DNA of 36,261 nucleotides, from assembly GCA_903896585.1 (NCBI GenBank), contig CAITYI010000221.1, forward strand, positions 1 through 36,261, in the 5' to 3' direction. The stretch's first letter is position 1, and every line of letters starts with the position of its first letter. This document shows, one piece after another, positions 24,531 to 32,555 of this stretch. The notes under the pieces were generated by a model. That model ran no database searches. It was not told the origin of the DNA and saw only the letters and a program-made list of their open reading frames with translations. The position numbers and the translations under genes were made by a program. Source of the stretch: an uncultured bacterium. GTDB taxonomy: Bacteria > Actinomycetota > Actinomycetes > S36-B12.

Positions 24531-24537
24531 TCCCCGC

Positions 24538-25020
24538 ATGAGCGAAACCACCGAACAGCAATCTGTGATCCACGTCCGCAATACCCTCAAACTCCTGGGA
24601 GCCCGAGGGGAAGTTCGTCGACTCGATGACAGCGCTCGCACCGCCCAAGAGGCTGCCTCAGCGCTGGGGATCCAAGTGGGACAAATTGCCAGTTCACTTA
24701 TTTTTCTTGCCGATGGCAAACCTGTTCTGGTGATTGCATCGGGCAAACATCGAGTTAATACCAACACTATTGCCGCGATTCTTGCTGTCGCGGAAGTCAC
24801 GAAAGCAACCGCTGAAGATGTTCGTCAAGCCACCGGATTTGCCATTGGCGGAGTTGCACCGGTCGGTCACCCTGAGCCGCTGCCCACCATCATTGATATT
24901 TCACTCAGCCAATACGACGAAGTCTGGGCAGCCGGCGGTCACCCGCATTATGTATTCCCCACCAGCTACGACGAACTACTGCGCATCACAGCGGGCGAAG
25001 CTGCCGAGGTGAGTGTTTAG
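24538..25020 (+). CDS. ybaK: YbaK/EbsC-type aminoacyl-tRNA deacylase
   Basis: Trans-editing protein of 160 residues that hydrolyses mischarged tRNA in characterised relatives (YbaK acts on Cys-tRNAPro, other members on other pairs). Motifs are QIASSLIFLADGKPVLVIASGKHRVN with the conserved Lys70, GFAIGGVAPVGH (100-111), and AGGHPHYVFPTSYDELLRIT near the C-terminus. Length is normal. The start is supported by a -10 box at leaderless distance. It ends 5 nt before the convergent P450 gene, and a broken copy of its 3' part lies beyond that gene. Substrate tRNA cannot be told from sequence. Confidence 0.9.
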   Translation: MSETTEQQSVIHVRNTLKLLGARGEVRRLDDSARTAQEAASALGIQVGQIASSLIFLADGKPVLVIASGKHRVNTNTIAAILAVAEVTKATAEDVRQATGFAIGGVAPVGHPEPLPTIIDISLSQYDEVWAAGGHPHYVFPTSYDELLRITAGEAAEVSV

Positions 25021-25025
25021 AGCCC

Positions 25026-26234
25026 TCATGGCGCGCTGAATTGAATCAGCAGTTCGCGCGGACACCGGAATGCCGGTGTCGGGCGCCAATCGATGGGCTC
25101 GTTGAGGATCCTCGCCCCGGGAAGGCGAGGCAGCAGCATGGAGATGAGTTCCTCCGTCTCCAATCGCGCCAACGCGGTACCGGCGCAGAAATGCTCGCCA
25201 TGGCCGAAAGTCAGGGGGGCAGGGCCACCGCGAGTGATGTCCATGCGGTCAGGATCGGGATAAACGTCGGGATCGCGGTTCGCCTGGGCCAGGTTGATCG
25301 CAACCAACTGGCCCGCTCGGAGGCTTACGCCCTGCAGGTCGAGGTCGCGCGCGGCCACGCGGCTGATGACTTGCGAGGGACTCTCCAGACGCCCGACCTC
25401 AGCGACGGCGCCCGGGATCAGTGAGGGATCTGACAACATAAGTCGGAGTTGATCGGGATGCTGCAGGAGCAGGATCATCGAGTTTGCCATCAGGCTCGTG
25501 GTCGTTTCATGCGCCGCGTTGACGATACCGATGAGGTTCGCCACAACTTCATCATCGGTAAGGACTCCGGCCGATTCATCCTGAAGCAACTGACCCAAGA
25601 GCGAGTCCTCGGAATCAGCGGGCGGATTGCGCAGTTGATGAGCAACGTAGTCGCGCATGTGTTTCGTAGCATCCATCGCACGCTTCGTGCGTACCTCAAT
25701 GGAATCAGGGCTCGAAGCTAGCCAGCTGTAGAAGTCGCTCGTCCACTGACGAAGTTGAGTGACATCGGCGGGGGGAAAGCCGAGCACCAGCAGAATGATC
25801 TTCGATGGAATCGGTAGGGCGATATCCTTGAGGAAGTCCACCGGCTTGGACCAGTCGATGCCGTCCAGGTGGTCTCCGATGACTTCTTGGATCATCGGCG
25901 CGTACGTGCGCACCCGAGCCGCAGTGAAAGCATCACGCATCTTCACCCGCAGCATGCGGTGTCGAGGACCGTCTGTCATGACGAGTCGGTCATGGAGAAT
26001 GGCTGCCAAGCACTGAGCCGGAATGTCGTCAGGAACCCGGCTCAGTCGATCCTGCACACGATTGTTGCTGAAGTTTGCAGCGTCCAAGAGCACGGACTTC
26101 ACGTCGGCGTACCGAGAGATATACACGTGGCCGGTCTCCGGTTGCAACCAGACAGGTGATTGCTCGGCCATGGCGCGGTACGTCGGATAGGGGTCGGCGA
26201 TGTAATCCGGTCCGTGGAGGACATAGTGAGCCAT
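25026..26234 (-). CDS. Cytochrome P450 monooxygenase
   Basis: Soluble bacterial class I type P450 of 402 residues. The oxygen-activating I-helix AHETTT (241-246), the ExxR pair E279/R282, and the haem-binding loop FGHGEHFCAG with Cys350 are all intact. No ferredoxin or reductase gene is adjacent, so electron partners must lie elsewhere. Two coding lines counted by hand (25081-25140 and 25321-25380) are near 70% GC, against about 45-53% in sampled lines of acdS and ybaK, so the gene looks acquired. The ATG at 26234 has TACCCT 6 nt upstream (leaderless). Substrate unknown; the carotenoid cluster starts about 1.7 kb away but a link is not shown. Confidence 0.93.
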   Translation of the reverse strand: MAHYVLHGPDYIADPYPTYRAMAEQSPVWLQPETGHVYISRYADVKSVLLDAANFSNNRVQDRLSRVPDDIPAQCLAAILHDRLVMTDGPRHRMLRVKMRDAFTAARVRTYAPMIQEVIGDHLDGIDWSKPVDFLKDIALPIPSKIILLVLGFPPADVTQLRQWTSDFYSWLASSPDSIEVRTKRAMDATKHMRDYVAHQLRNPPADSEDSLLGQLLQDESAGVLTDDEVVANLIGIVNAAHETTTSLMANSMILLLQHPDQLRLMLSDPSLIPGAVAEVGRLESPSQVISRVAARDLDLQGVSLRAGQLVAINLAQANRDPDVYPDPDRMDITRGGPAPLTFGHGEHFCAGTALARLETEELISMLLPRLPGARILNEPIDWRPTPAFRCPRELLIQFSAP

Positions 26235-26240
26235 GACTTA

Positions 26241-26246
26241 AGGGTA
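26241..26246 (-). promoter_or_regulatory. Candidate leaderless -10 box of the P450 gene
   Basis: TACCCT on the minus strand lies 6 nt upstream of the ATG at 26234. No ribosome site is present. Confidence 0.4.
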
Positions 26247-26284
26247 AGACTGTTCAGGTCAGAGCGGGTGGACGTTGACCAACT

Positions 26285-26365
26285 CCGGCTCTTGAGCGGG
26301 TTGTAGAAACCACAGGCAGCGTTGCACCGGTCGGCCACCTTGGACGAACTGCTGCGCATCACTGC
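26285..26365 (+). pseudogene. Degenerate fragment of a second ybaK gene
   Basis: The plus strand reads PALERVVETTG-S-VAPVGHL, then after a frame change LDELLRITA. The intact gene has VRQATGFAIGGVAPVGH and YDELLRITA at the matching places. DNA blocks match directly: 26321-26342 against 24853-24874 (20 of 22 bases) and 26343-26365 against 24970-24992 (21 of 23). The 95 bp between these blocks in ybaK are missing here, which causes the frameshift. Only this 3' piece remains, with no start codon. Confidence 0.75.
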
Positions 26366-26384
26366 CTGGTTAAACCACGTTTAC

Positions 26385-27395
26385 TCAATTCGTGAACAGT
26401 GCACTGTATGCATTGAGAGCGGGCTGACCGCCAAGGTGCGCATACAGCACATTCGATTCCTTCGGAATTACTCCGTTGCGCACTAAATCGATGAGCCCTG
26501 CCATTGACTTGCCTTCATAAACAGGGTCAATGATCATGCCCTCAAGGCTCCCGCTGAGTCGAATGGCATCAAGGGTTGATTGCACCGGAATCCCATAGAG
26601 ATCCCCCGCCCAACCCTCCAGCACCGTGATTTCATCTTCGCGCAATTCCCGATTGAGGCCAATAAGTGCTGCCGTATTTCGGGCGATACGGGCTACCTGC
26701 TCCCGAGCCTTATCCAATGTTGCTGAGGCATCGATGCCGATCACCCTTCGCGGACGATCCTGTCCCGCAAACCCCGCAATCATTCCAGCCTGCGTGCTAC
26801 CTGTCACCGTGCACACAATGATCGTGTCGAAGAAAATTCCAAGTTCCTTTTCTTGCTCTTGTACTTCGTCGGCCCAATTGGCAAAACCAAGTCCACCGAA
26901 TTTATGTTCTGATGCTCCGGCAGGAATTCCATAGGGCTTACCTCCGCGGGCCCGAACATCATCAAGCGCACGATTCCAACTGTCGCGAATACCAATATCG
27001 AAACCTGCAGGGTCCAGTCTGACTTCAGCACCCATGATTCGCGAGAGCAGAATGTTTCCAACCCGATCATTGACACTGTCGGGCCAATCAACCCACTTCT
27101 CTTGCACTAGTACGGCTTTCATCCCGATCTTTGCTGCGACGGCAGCAACCTGCCGCGTGTGATTGGACTGATACCCGCCAATGGATACGAGAGTGTCCGC
27201 ACCCTGGGCAATCGCATCAGGGATGATGTACTCGAGTTTGCGAGTCTTGTTTCCACCGTAGGCAAGCCCACTGTTGACGTCTTCGCGTTTCGCCCAAATT
27301 GTTGCGCCCCCCAGGTACTCGGTGAGGCGTGGCAGTGAGTGAACTGGGCTGGGACCGAAGGTCAGCGGATAGCGAGCAAAATCTGCAATGGGCAT
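26385..27395 (-). CDS. acdS: 1-aminocyclopropane-1-carboxylate deaminase
   Basis: PLP enzyme that splits ACC, the ethylene precursor, into 2-oxobutyrate and ammonia. The 336-residue length equals the ACC deaminase family. The PLP lysine K50 lies in GGNKTRKLEY, followed by SIGGYQSNHTRQVAAVAA and VTGSTQAGMIAGFA. The residues that separate ACC deaminase from D-cysteine desulfhydrase are Glu in DPVYEGKSM and Leu in AHLGGQPAL, and both are of the deaminase type. The ATG at 27395 has GAAGGA 5 nt upstream. It stands alone between the ybaK relic and an SRPBCC gene, with no regulator gene beside it. Confidence 0.9.
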   Translation of the reverse strand: MPIADFARYPLTFGPSPVHSLPRLTEYLGGATIWAKREDVNSGLAYGGNKTRKLEYIIPDAIAQGADTLVSIGGYQSNHTRQVAAVAAKIGMKAVLVQEKWVDWPDSVNDRVGNILLSRIMGAEVRLDPAGFDIGIRDSWNRALDDVRARGGKPYGIPAGASEHKFGGLGFANWADEVQEQEKELGIFFDTIIVCTVTGSTQAGMIAGFAGQDRPRRVIGIDASATLDKAREQVARIARNTAALIGLNRELREDEITVLEGWAGDLYGIPVQSTLDAIRLSGSLEGMIIDPVYEGKSMAGLIDLVRNGVIPKESNVLYAHLGGQPALNAYSALFTN

Positions 27396-27439
27396 GTGAA
27401 TCCTTCATGCGTAGTGGGCACAATTCCTTCGGGTCCAAA

Positions 27440-27925
27440 TTACTCAGGTGCGGGCGGGTTTTCCGCTACTTCCTTTAACCGAACCAAAGTCTTGAGTATT
27501 GCTTTTTGATTATTGTCATAAGCATTCATTAGTTTCAGTGCTGCGGGAATACGAGCCGTTGAACCGTCGAATGTCTCCACCACGACCGTTGTGTGGGGAT
27601 CCACTGCCTCTAATTCATAGCGCCACCGATGGTGGCCCGGGTGACACCAAGCGATTGTTTGTCCCTCCTCAAACTCAACGACAGTGTTCTTGATTCGGTA
27701 GTTAGCAAATATATGCATATCCATGCCGAACTTGGAACCAAGTTCAAGGCGTTCAGGGCCGCGGACATTTCCTCTCAGCGTGCCGGATCCATCAAAGAGG
27801 GCATGATTCCTTGGGTTGGCCACCAGCTCAAATATCTCGGCCGCCGGGGCATTGATAGTGATTTTCCCCGCCCGCTTGTATTTGGAATCGGTCGGAAGTA
27901 TTTCTGCCATAACTTTTTCACTCAT
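27440..27925 (-). CDS. SRPBCC (polyketide cyclase/START-like) protein
   Basis: Small ligand-binding fold protein of 161 residues. The pattern AGKITINAPAAEIFELVANPRNHALFDGSGTL at the N-terminus, the RWRYELEAVDPHTTVVVETFDGS strands, and a long C-terminal helix (about residues 120-155) fit the SRPBCC superfamily. The ATG at 27925 is chosen because TAGGGT lies 7 nt upstream; the frame extends to 28162 but that part crosses into the divergent cruF gene. Function is unknown. It is divergent from the carotenoid operon with a 42-bp gap, so a shared regulator is possible. Confidence 0.75.
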   Translation of the reverse strand: MSEKVMAEILPTDSKYKRAGKITINAPAAEIFELVANPRNHALFDGSGTLRGNVRGPERLELGSKFGMDMHIFANYRIKNTVVEFEEGQTIAWCHPGHHRWRYELEAVDPHTTVVVETFDGSTARIPAALKLMNAYDNNQKAILKTLVRLKEVAENPPAPE

Positions 27926-27932
27926 GGGACTC

Positions 27933-27960
27933 ACCCTATGGCGAGAGACTTGCCTATGCT
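27933..27960. promoter_or_regulatory. Divergent leaderless promoters of the SRPBCC and cruF genes
   Basis: On the minus strand TAGGGT (27938-27933) is 7 nt before the SRPBCC ATG. On the plus strand TATGCT (27955-27960) is 7 nt before the cruF ATG. Both genes lack a ribosome site. These two boxes select the starts among several in-frame candidates. Confidence 0.45.
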
Positions 27961-27967
27961 TGCCAAT

Positions 27968-28768
27968 ATGAGCGTCCGTTTTTATGGCGGACCCCACTCC
28001 GATCGCGGCAAGGGGGCCCCACGGTGGTCCAACTATGTCCCGTGGGTCTTCGCTGGAATCACGATTCTCGGTCAAATTATTTGGATTCTGGTGCAGGGCG
28101 ATGTCCGCGCCTTTTTTACGATTCTCACGGTCGTCACCTTTTTTCTCACCAGCGTCACACACGCTTACTTTCGTCGCGGGCTCTCCTGGACCCTGAGTTT
28201 CTTCTCCATCACCCTTGTCTACGGATGGTGCATTGAGGCCCTCGGCACCGCAACATCATTTCCCTTTGGTCCCTACACCTATAGCGGAACAATTGGTCCA
28301 TCGCTTGGCCCCGTGCCCATAATCATCCCGCTCGCGTGGTCCATGATGGCTTATCCGGTGCTACTCGCAGTCCAGCGCTTGGTAAGCGCACCCATGGCTA
28401 CCGCCTTTATTGGTGGATGGTTACTCGCGTCCTGGGACTTATTCCTCGACCCGATGATGGTGGGCGAGGGTTACTGGACTTGGCAAAATATTGGTTGGGT
28501 GTTGCCAGGAATCCCAGATATTCCGTTACAGAATTTTCTTGGATGGCTCCTTGGCTCAATTGGCTTGATGTACGCCCTTAATTTATTGCCGCGCAAAGTC
28601 GCCAAGGATCATGTTCCTAACACCATGCTTATTTGGATCTACTTTTCTAACATTCTTGCGGCCGCGGTCTTTTTGGGTACACCGGCGGTGGCTATCTGGG
28701 GTGGCGTCTGCATGGGTCTAGTAATGATTCCCTGGATGTGGCGAATTTGGAGTCAGCCTCAGTGGTAA
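27968..28768 (+). CDS. cruF: Carotenoid 1,2-hydratase of the CruF/DUF422 family
   Basis: Integral membrane protein of 266 residues with about seven or eight hydrophobic segments. The stretches EALGTATSFPFGPYTYSGTIGP, VPIIIPLAWSMMAYP and SWDLFLDPMMVGEGYWTW are the DUF422/CruF signature. CruF enzymes add water to the psi end of acyclic or monocyclic carotenoids (C-1' hydroxylation). It is the first gene of a tight operon with a glycosyltransferase and a CrtD-like desaturase, a set that supports this role. The start at ATG 27968 follows a -10 box at leaderless distance; ATGs at 27938 and 27956 are alternatives. Its TAA overlaps the next ATG by one base. Confidence 0.88.
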   Translation: MSVRFYGGPHSDRGKGAPRWSNYVPWVFAGITILGQIIWILVQGDVRAFFTILTVVTFFLTSVTHAYFRRGLSWTLSFFSITLVYGWCIEALGTATSFPFGPYTYSGTIGPSLGPVPIIIPLAWSMMAYPVLLAVQRLVSAPMATAFIGGWLLASWDLFLDPMMVGEGYWTWQNIGWVLPGIPDIPLQNFLGWLLGSIGLMYALNLLPRKVAKDHVPNTMLIWIYFSNILAAAVFLGTPAVAIWGGVCMGLVMIPWMWRIWSQPQW

Positions 28769-29871
28769 TGGTGCAAGCAGGTTCACTACTGGCAGTGGCA
28801 CTAGCCGCACATACTGCCTACAACCTCAAAGTTCTCCGCGACCCAATGTTTTCAGGGATTGAAATTTCCGAACCCATCAGCATTTTGATTCCTGCCCGCA
28901 ATGAAGAATCAACCATTGCCCAAGCAGTCCTGACCGCGTGCGCCCAGCAAGGTTTAAAGGACTTTGAAGTAATTGTGCTCGACGATGATTCCCATGACCG
29001 GACTGCCGAGATCGTTAATCAGCTCGCTCTCCACGACTCGCGAATTCAGCTGATTCGAAGTGATGAACAGGTTCCATCTGACTGGATGGGGAAACAATTT
29101 GCCTGTCACCGGCTATCTCAGATTGCCCGAGGATCAGTTCTGGTTTTTGTCGATGCAGATGTTGAACTTGCACCCCACGCCGTTGCTGCATGTGTCGAAC
29201 TACTTCGCAGTGAAAGTCTGGCACTGGTTGCCCCCTACCCGAAACAGCATGCTGTTGGGCTCTTGGAGCGCTTAGTGCAGCCCCTGGTGGTGTGGTCATG
29301 GGTCGCCACGCTCCCAGTGGGAATTGCTGAAAGATCCCTTCGTCCAAGTTTGTCTGCCGCGAATGGCCAGTTGCTAGTGCTGGACACGAAGGCCTACCAG
29401 CAAGCGGGCGGACATGCGTCTGTCCGGGACATTGTCCTCGAAGACATAGCACTCATGCGATCACTGAAAAAATCCGGTGCGCGCTGCACCACGGTAAATG
29501 GTGCGCATCTTGCCGAATGCCGCATGTACCAATCGACACAGGATGTAATAACCGGGTACACCAAGTCCCTCTGGAGCGCATTTGGCTCCCCCGCGGGTTC
29601 TATTGCAGTGGGTGCGCTTCTCGCCGCCACTTATATTGCCCCAGCCGCGGGCATGGTCGCATCACCTAAAAAATCGACCCGGGCAATTGGCACTATTGGT
29701 TATTCGGCGGGCGTGCTCAGCAGGGCACTCGTGGCACAACGAACAGCTAATCCAGTTCTCCCTGACTCACTCGCCCACCCGGTTTCCATAGCCACCTTCA
29801 TTGGGCTCACCGCACTCAGTTGGTCACGCCACCTGCGAGGAAAGAACACCTGGAAGGGTCGAGTCCTGTGA
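28768..29871 (+). CDS. Family 2 glycosyltransferase, probable carotenoid glycosyltransferase (CruG-like)
   Basis: A 367-residue GT-A glycosyltransferase with an N-terminal membrane segment and two or more at the C-terminus. It has ISILIPARNEESTI, the nucleotide-binding DDD (72-74), the metal-binding DAD (129-131), and a later VLEDIALMRSLKKSG motif. The TAATG junction with cruF and the GTGA junction with the crtD-like gene place it inside a carotenoid operon. CruG transfers sugar to the hydroxyl that CruF-type enzymes create. That is the likely role; the sugar is unknown. The start at ATG 28768 is fixed by the 1-nt overlap. Confidence 0.8.
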   Translation: MVQAGSLLAVALAAHTAYNLKVLRDPMFSGIEISEPISILIPARNEESTIAQAVLTACAQQGLKDFEVIVLDDDSHDRTAEIVNQLALHDSRIQLIRSDEQVPSDWMGKQFACHRLSQIARGSVLVFVDADVELAPHAVAACVELLRSESLALVAPYPKQHAVGLLERLVQPLVVWSWVATLPVGIAERSLRPSLSAANGQLLVLDTKAYQQAGGHASVRDIVLEDIALMRSLKKSGARCTTVNGAHLAECRMYQSTQDVITGYTKSLWSAFGSPAGSIAVGALLAATYIAPAAGMVASPKKSTRAIGTIGYSAGVLSRALVAQRTANPVLPDSLAHPVSIATFIGLTALSWSRHLRGKNTWKGRVL

Positions 29872-31364
29872 GCAACGTGATTGTCATTGGGGCAGGCGTC
29901 GGTGGTTTGGCCGCAGCGGCCCGGTTATCAGTTAAAGGCCACTCGGTCACAATCGTGGAACAGGCAGATCGAGTGGGCGGGAAACTTCATACCTACCGGC
30001 GGGCCGGATATGCATTCGATACCGGACCTAGCTTGTTCACACTCCCCGCTGTCTATCGGGATCTCTTTCTCAAGACGGGAAAGAGTTTGGAGGAGAGCGT
30101 TGATCTCCAGCCCGTTGAACCAGCCTTTCGCTATCACTTTCCCGATGGATCTGAATTACTACTTCCGGGTGCGGATCCGGCTCAGTGTGCCAATGCCATT
30201 GCTACGTGCATGGGAGAACAAGCCGGCGACCAATGGCGGGAATTCATGGAACGCGCTGGGGAAATGTGGCGAATCACTCGACAACCATTTTTACAATCCC
30301 CGCTCAATGGATTCGCATCACTCCTGCCATTAGCGAATCCAAAGGATATTGCCACCATTGCGCCCTTTACGACTCTACGAAAATTAGCTACCAAGACATT
30401 CACCGACCCGCGCCTGATCACACTCGTTGATCGATATGCGACCTACACCGGCTCGGATCCACGAAAAGCTCCTGCAGTTCTCGCCACCGTTCCCTATATT
30501 GAACAACTATTTGGTGTGTGGCATATCGGTGGAGGGCTAGGGACACTTGCTGATGCCCTCGAAAAGCGATGTGTGGAACGTGGAGTAAATATTCAACTTA
30601 ATACTTCAGTCGGTGAAATTCTCACGGAAGGGAATCGCGTCACGGGAATTCGCACCAGTGCTGGTGAAGTAATGCCCGCAGACATCGTGGTGTCCAATTC
30701 GGATGCCAGACTGACGTACAACAAACTCCTCGCACAATCCTCCACTAAAAAGCCAAAGGTCCCCGGCGACCCTTCCCTAGCCGGATTTGTCATCCTTCTG
30801 GGCCTTCGCGGCCGAACTCCAGATATTGCACATCACAATGTGTGGTTTCCCGAAAATTACAATGCAGAATTTGATGCCATTTTTGGACGCAACCCGGAGC
30901 CAGTTGCTGATCCAACTATCTACGTTTGCTCACCCGATGATCCACTCATGCGACCCAACTCCGACAGTGAAGCGTGGTTCATTCTGGTGAACGCACCCCG
31001 ACATGATTCATCGGGGCGAGATGGTGTCAACTGGGATGCCCCCGGCCTCGCTGAGTCATACGGAAATCGCATACTCAACATTCTTGCAACTCGTGGAACA
31101 GATATTCGTGATCGCATTGAATTCCTAGAAATACGCACACCCGCTGACCTTGAGCGGGAAACCCGAGCACCCGGTGGATCCATTTACGGTACCTCGAGCA
31201 ACGGGGTAAATGCTGCGTTCAACCGGCCAGCCAATCGGTCACCCATTGAGGGACTCTTCCTTGTTGGTGGTTCATCTCACCCTGGTGGCGGGCTGCCACT
31301 TGTTGGCATGGGCGCCGAAATTACCGCTGATCTGATTGGCCGAGCACGACCTGTTGGCGTCTAA
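29868..31364 (+). CDS. crtD: CrtI-family carotenoid oxidoreductase, probable CrtD-type desaturase
   Basis: FAD-dependent oxidoreductase of 498 residues. It has a Rossmann motif GAGVGGLAAAARL at residues 8-20, DTGPSLFTLPAVY, and a C-terminal GGSSHPGGGLPLVGMGAEI FAD-binding end. The family includes phytoene desaturase (CrtI) and hydroxyneurosporene 3,4-desaturase (CrtD). The second copy beside crtB is the classic CrtI, and this one is in operon with cruF and the glycosyltransferase, so CrtD is the better guess. The GTG at 29868 overlaps the upstream TGA by 4 nt. Exact substrate not provable from sequence. Confidence 0.75.
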   Translation: MSNVIVIGAGVGGLAAAARLSVKGHSVTIVEQADRVGGKLHTYRRAGYAFDTGPSLFTLPAVYRDLFLKTGKSLEESVDLQPVEPAFRYHFPDGSELLLPGADPAQCANAIATCMGEQAGDQWREFMERAGEMWRITRQPFLQSPLNGFASLLPLANPKDIATIAPFTTLRKLATKTFTDPRLITLVDRYATYTGSDPRKAPAVLATVPYIEQLFGVWHIGGGLGTLADALEKRCVERGVNIQLNTSVGEILTEGNRVTGIRTSAGEVMPADIVVSNSDARLTYNKLLAQSSTKKPKVPGDPSLAGFVILLGLRGRTPDIAHHNVWFPENYNAEFDAIFGRNPEPVADPTIYVCSPDDPLMRPNSDSEAWFILVNAPRHDSSGRDGVNWDAPGLAESYGNRILNILATRGTDIRDRIEFLEIRTPADLERETRAPGGSIYGTSSNGVNAAFNRPANRSPIEGLFLVGGSSHPGGGLPLVGMGAEITADLIGRARPVGV

Positions 31365-31415
31365 GCCACTATTTCAGTATTAACTCCCGCTTGTAGTTCC
31401 CTCCAGCGCAACGAA

Positions 31416-31458
31416 CCCAACGCAATAAAGCCCAAGGCAATAAACCCAAGGCAATAGG
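31416..31458. repeat. Three tandem 14/15-bp repeats in the crtE promoter
   Basis: Units at 31416-31430, 31431-31444 and 31445-31458. They share CCCAAGGCAATA (first unit has CCCAACGCAATA). The last unit runs into the -10 box TAGGCT. They could be regulator half-sites on one face of the helix or a slippage product. Confidence 0.75.
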
Positions 31459-31460
31459 CT
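31455..31460 (+). promoter_or_regulatory. Leaderless -10 box of crtE
   Basis: TAGGCT lies 6 nt upstream of the GTG at 31467 and overlaps the third promoter repeat. A GGAG abuts the start too closely to act as ribosome site. Confidence 0.5.
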
Positions 31461-31466
31461 TACGGA

Positions 31467-32555
31467 GTGCCCTCCAGTCCCCTTGATGCCGCGGACCTGC
31501 GCTCACGCGTTCAAATGGTGGTGGACTCTTTCCTCACCCAGCAGGAGGTAATCCTCAATGGGGTGGGCTGTGATGTCAGTCCACTTCTTGATTCAGTAAG
31601 AACTCTGCTTTCCGGCGGGAAAAGATTGCGTCCCGCATTTTGTTATTGGGGTTGGCGGGGCGCTGCACCTGTCGATCAGTTGAGCGATCCTGACTTCGAA
31701 GAATCCACCGTTCAAGCGGCCAGCTCCCTTGAATTCCTTCAGGGTTGCGCCCTTATTCACGACGATGTCATGGATGGCTCCGATACCCGCCGAGGTCTAC
31801 CCGCGGCGCACCGACAATTCGCCGCCATGCACCGGGGGCAGCAATGGGCGGGTGGCGCGGACAAATTTGGTGAAGGCGCCGCCATTTTGCTGGGTGACTT
31901 ATGTCTTTCATGGGCAGATGAACTCCTGCTCAACACGGCACTGCCCCAGAAAAGCTTGTCTGGCGCCAAAAGGGTGTACAACGAGATGCGCACCGAGTTG
32001 ATGGCCGGCCAATACCTCGACCTCCTTGAGCAGGCCCGCGGAGGTGGCTCTATTGAGAGAGCACTTCGAGTGGTGCGATACAAGAGCGCCAAATACACGA
32101 TTGAGCGTCCATTACACATTGGAGCCGCCATAGCGCAAGCTCCACAAAGCATTTTCGATTCCTACACCGGCTATGGCCTGCCATTGGGTGAGGCCTTTCA
32201 ATTACGCGATGATGTCCTTGGGGTCTTTGGCGACCCAGAAGTGACTGGCAAGCCGGCCGGCGATGACCTGCGGGAAGGAAAGCGCACCGTTCTCATTGCC
32301 ATCGCTTGTGAGCGAGCAGACAAGGTGCAATCCCGACAAATTCGAGAGAAACTCGGCGACCAGCACCTCCAGCTTGATGACGTAAGCATTCTGCGGGAAA
32401 TTATCGAAAATACCGGTGCTCTCGCCTATACCGAGAACTTAATTGGCGAACTTCTCAATAGGGCAATAGATTCACTGAGTAATCCCGATCTCAACCCCGA
32501 CGCCGCTGCAGTGTTGACTGAACTCGCACATGCAGCAACAACCAGGAAAGTGTGA
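31467..32555 (+). CDS. crtE: Geranylgeranyl diphosphate synthase (polyprenyl synthetase)
   Basis: Trans-isoprenyl diphosphate synthase of 362 residues that should supply C20 diphosphate for phytoene synthesis. It has GKRLRP (51-56), the first aspartate-rich motif DDVMDGSD (99-106), and the second LRDDVLGVFGD. The chain-length region just before the first motif is CALIH, with no bulky aromatic directly upstream of the aspartates, which suits a product of C20 or longer. It heads the crtE-crtI-crtB operon. The GTG at 31467 is supported by the -10 box and by the N-terminal length normal for actinobacterial IdsA-type enzymes. Confidence 0.9.
   Translation: MPSSPLDAADLRSRVQMVVDSFLTQQEVILNGVGCDVSPLLDSVRTLLSGGKRLRPAFCYWGWRGAAPVDQLSDPDFEESTVQAASSLEFLQGCALIHDDVMDGSDTRRGLPAAHRQFAAMHRGQQWAGGADKFGEGAAILLGDLCLSWADELLLNTALPQKSLSGAKRVYNEMRTELMAGQYLDLLEQARGGGSIERALRVVRYKSAKYTIERPLHIGAAIAQAPQSIFDSYTGYGLPLGEAFQLRDDVLGVFGDPEVTGKPAGDDLREGKRTVLIAIACERADKVQSRQIREKLGDQHLQLDDVSILREIIENTGALAYTENLIGELLNRAIDSLSNPDLNPDAAAVLTELAHAATTRKV

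Larger units (their letters stand above)
24131..24537. other. 407-bp divergent regulatory region between HEPN and ybaK
   Basis: No gene longer than 60 codons. It contains, from right to left on the minus strand, a PafBC-type damage promoter, a perfect LexA box, a 26-codon ORF, an 18-codon ORF that overlaps a perfect 16-bp hairpin, and a candidate -10 for HEPN. The plus strand has a separate -10 box for ybaK. Each is listed separately. Confidence 0.85.

Noticed and set aside
26099..26362. Minus-strand 87-codon frame upstream of the P450
   Set aside because: It overlaps the P450 start in another frame and crosses the ybaK remnant; no family resemblance.
27926..28162. N-terminal extension of the SRPBCC gene
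   Set aside because: It runs through the divergent cruF coding region, is highly polar and unlike the family, and a -10 box points to the ATG at 27925.
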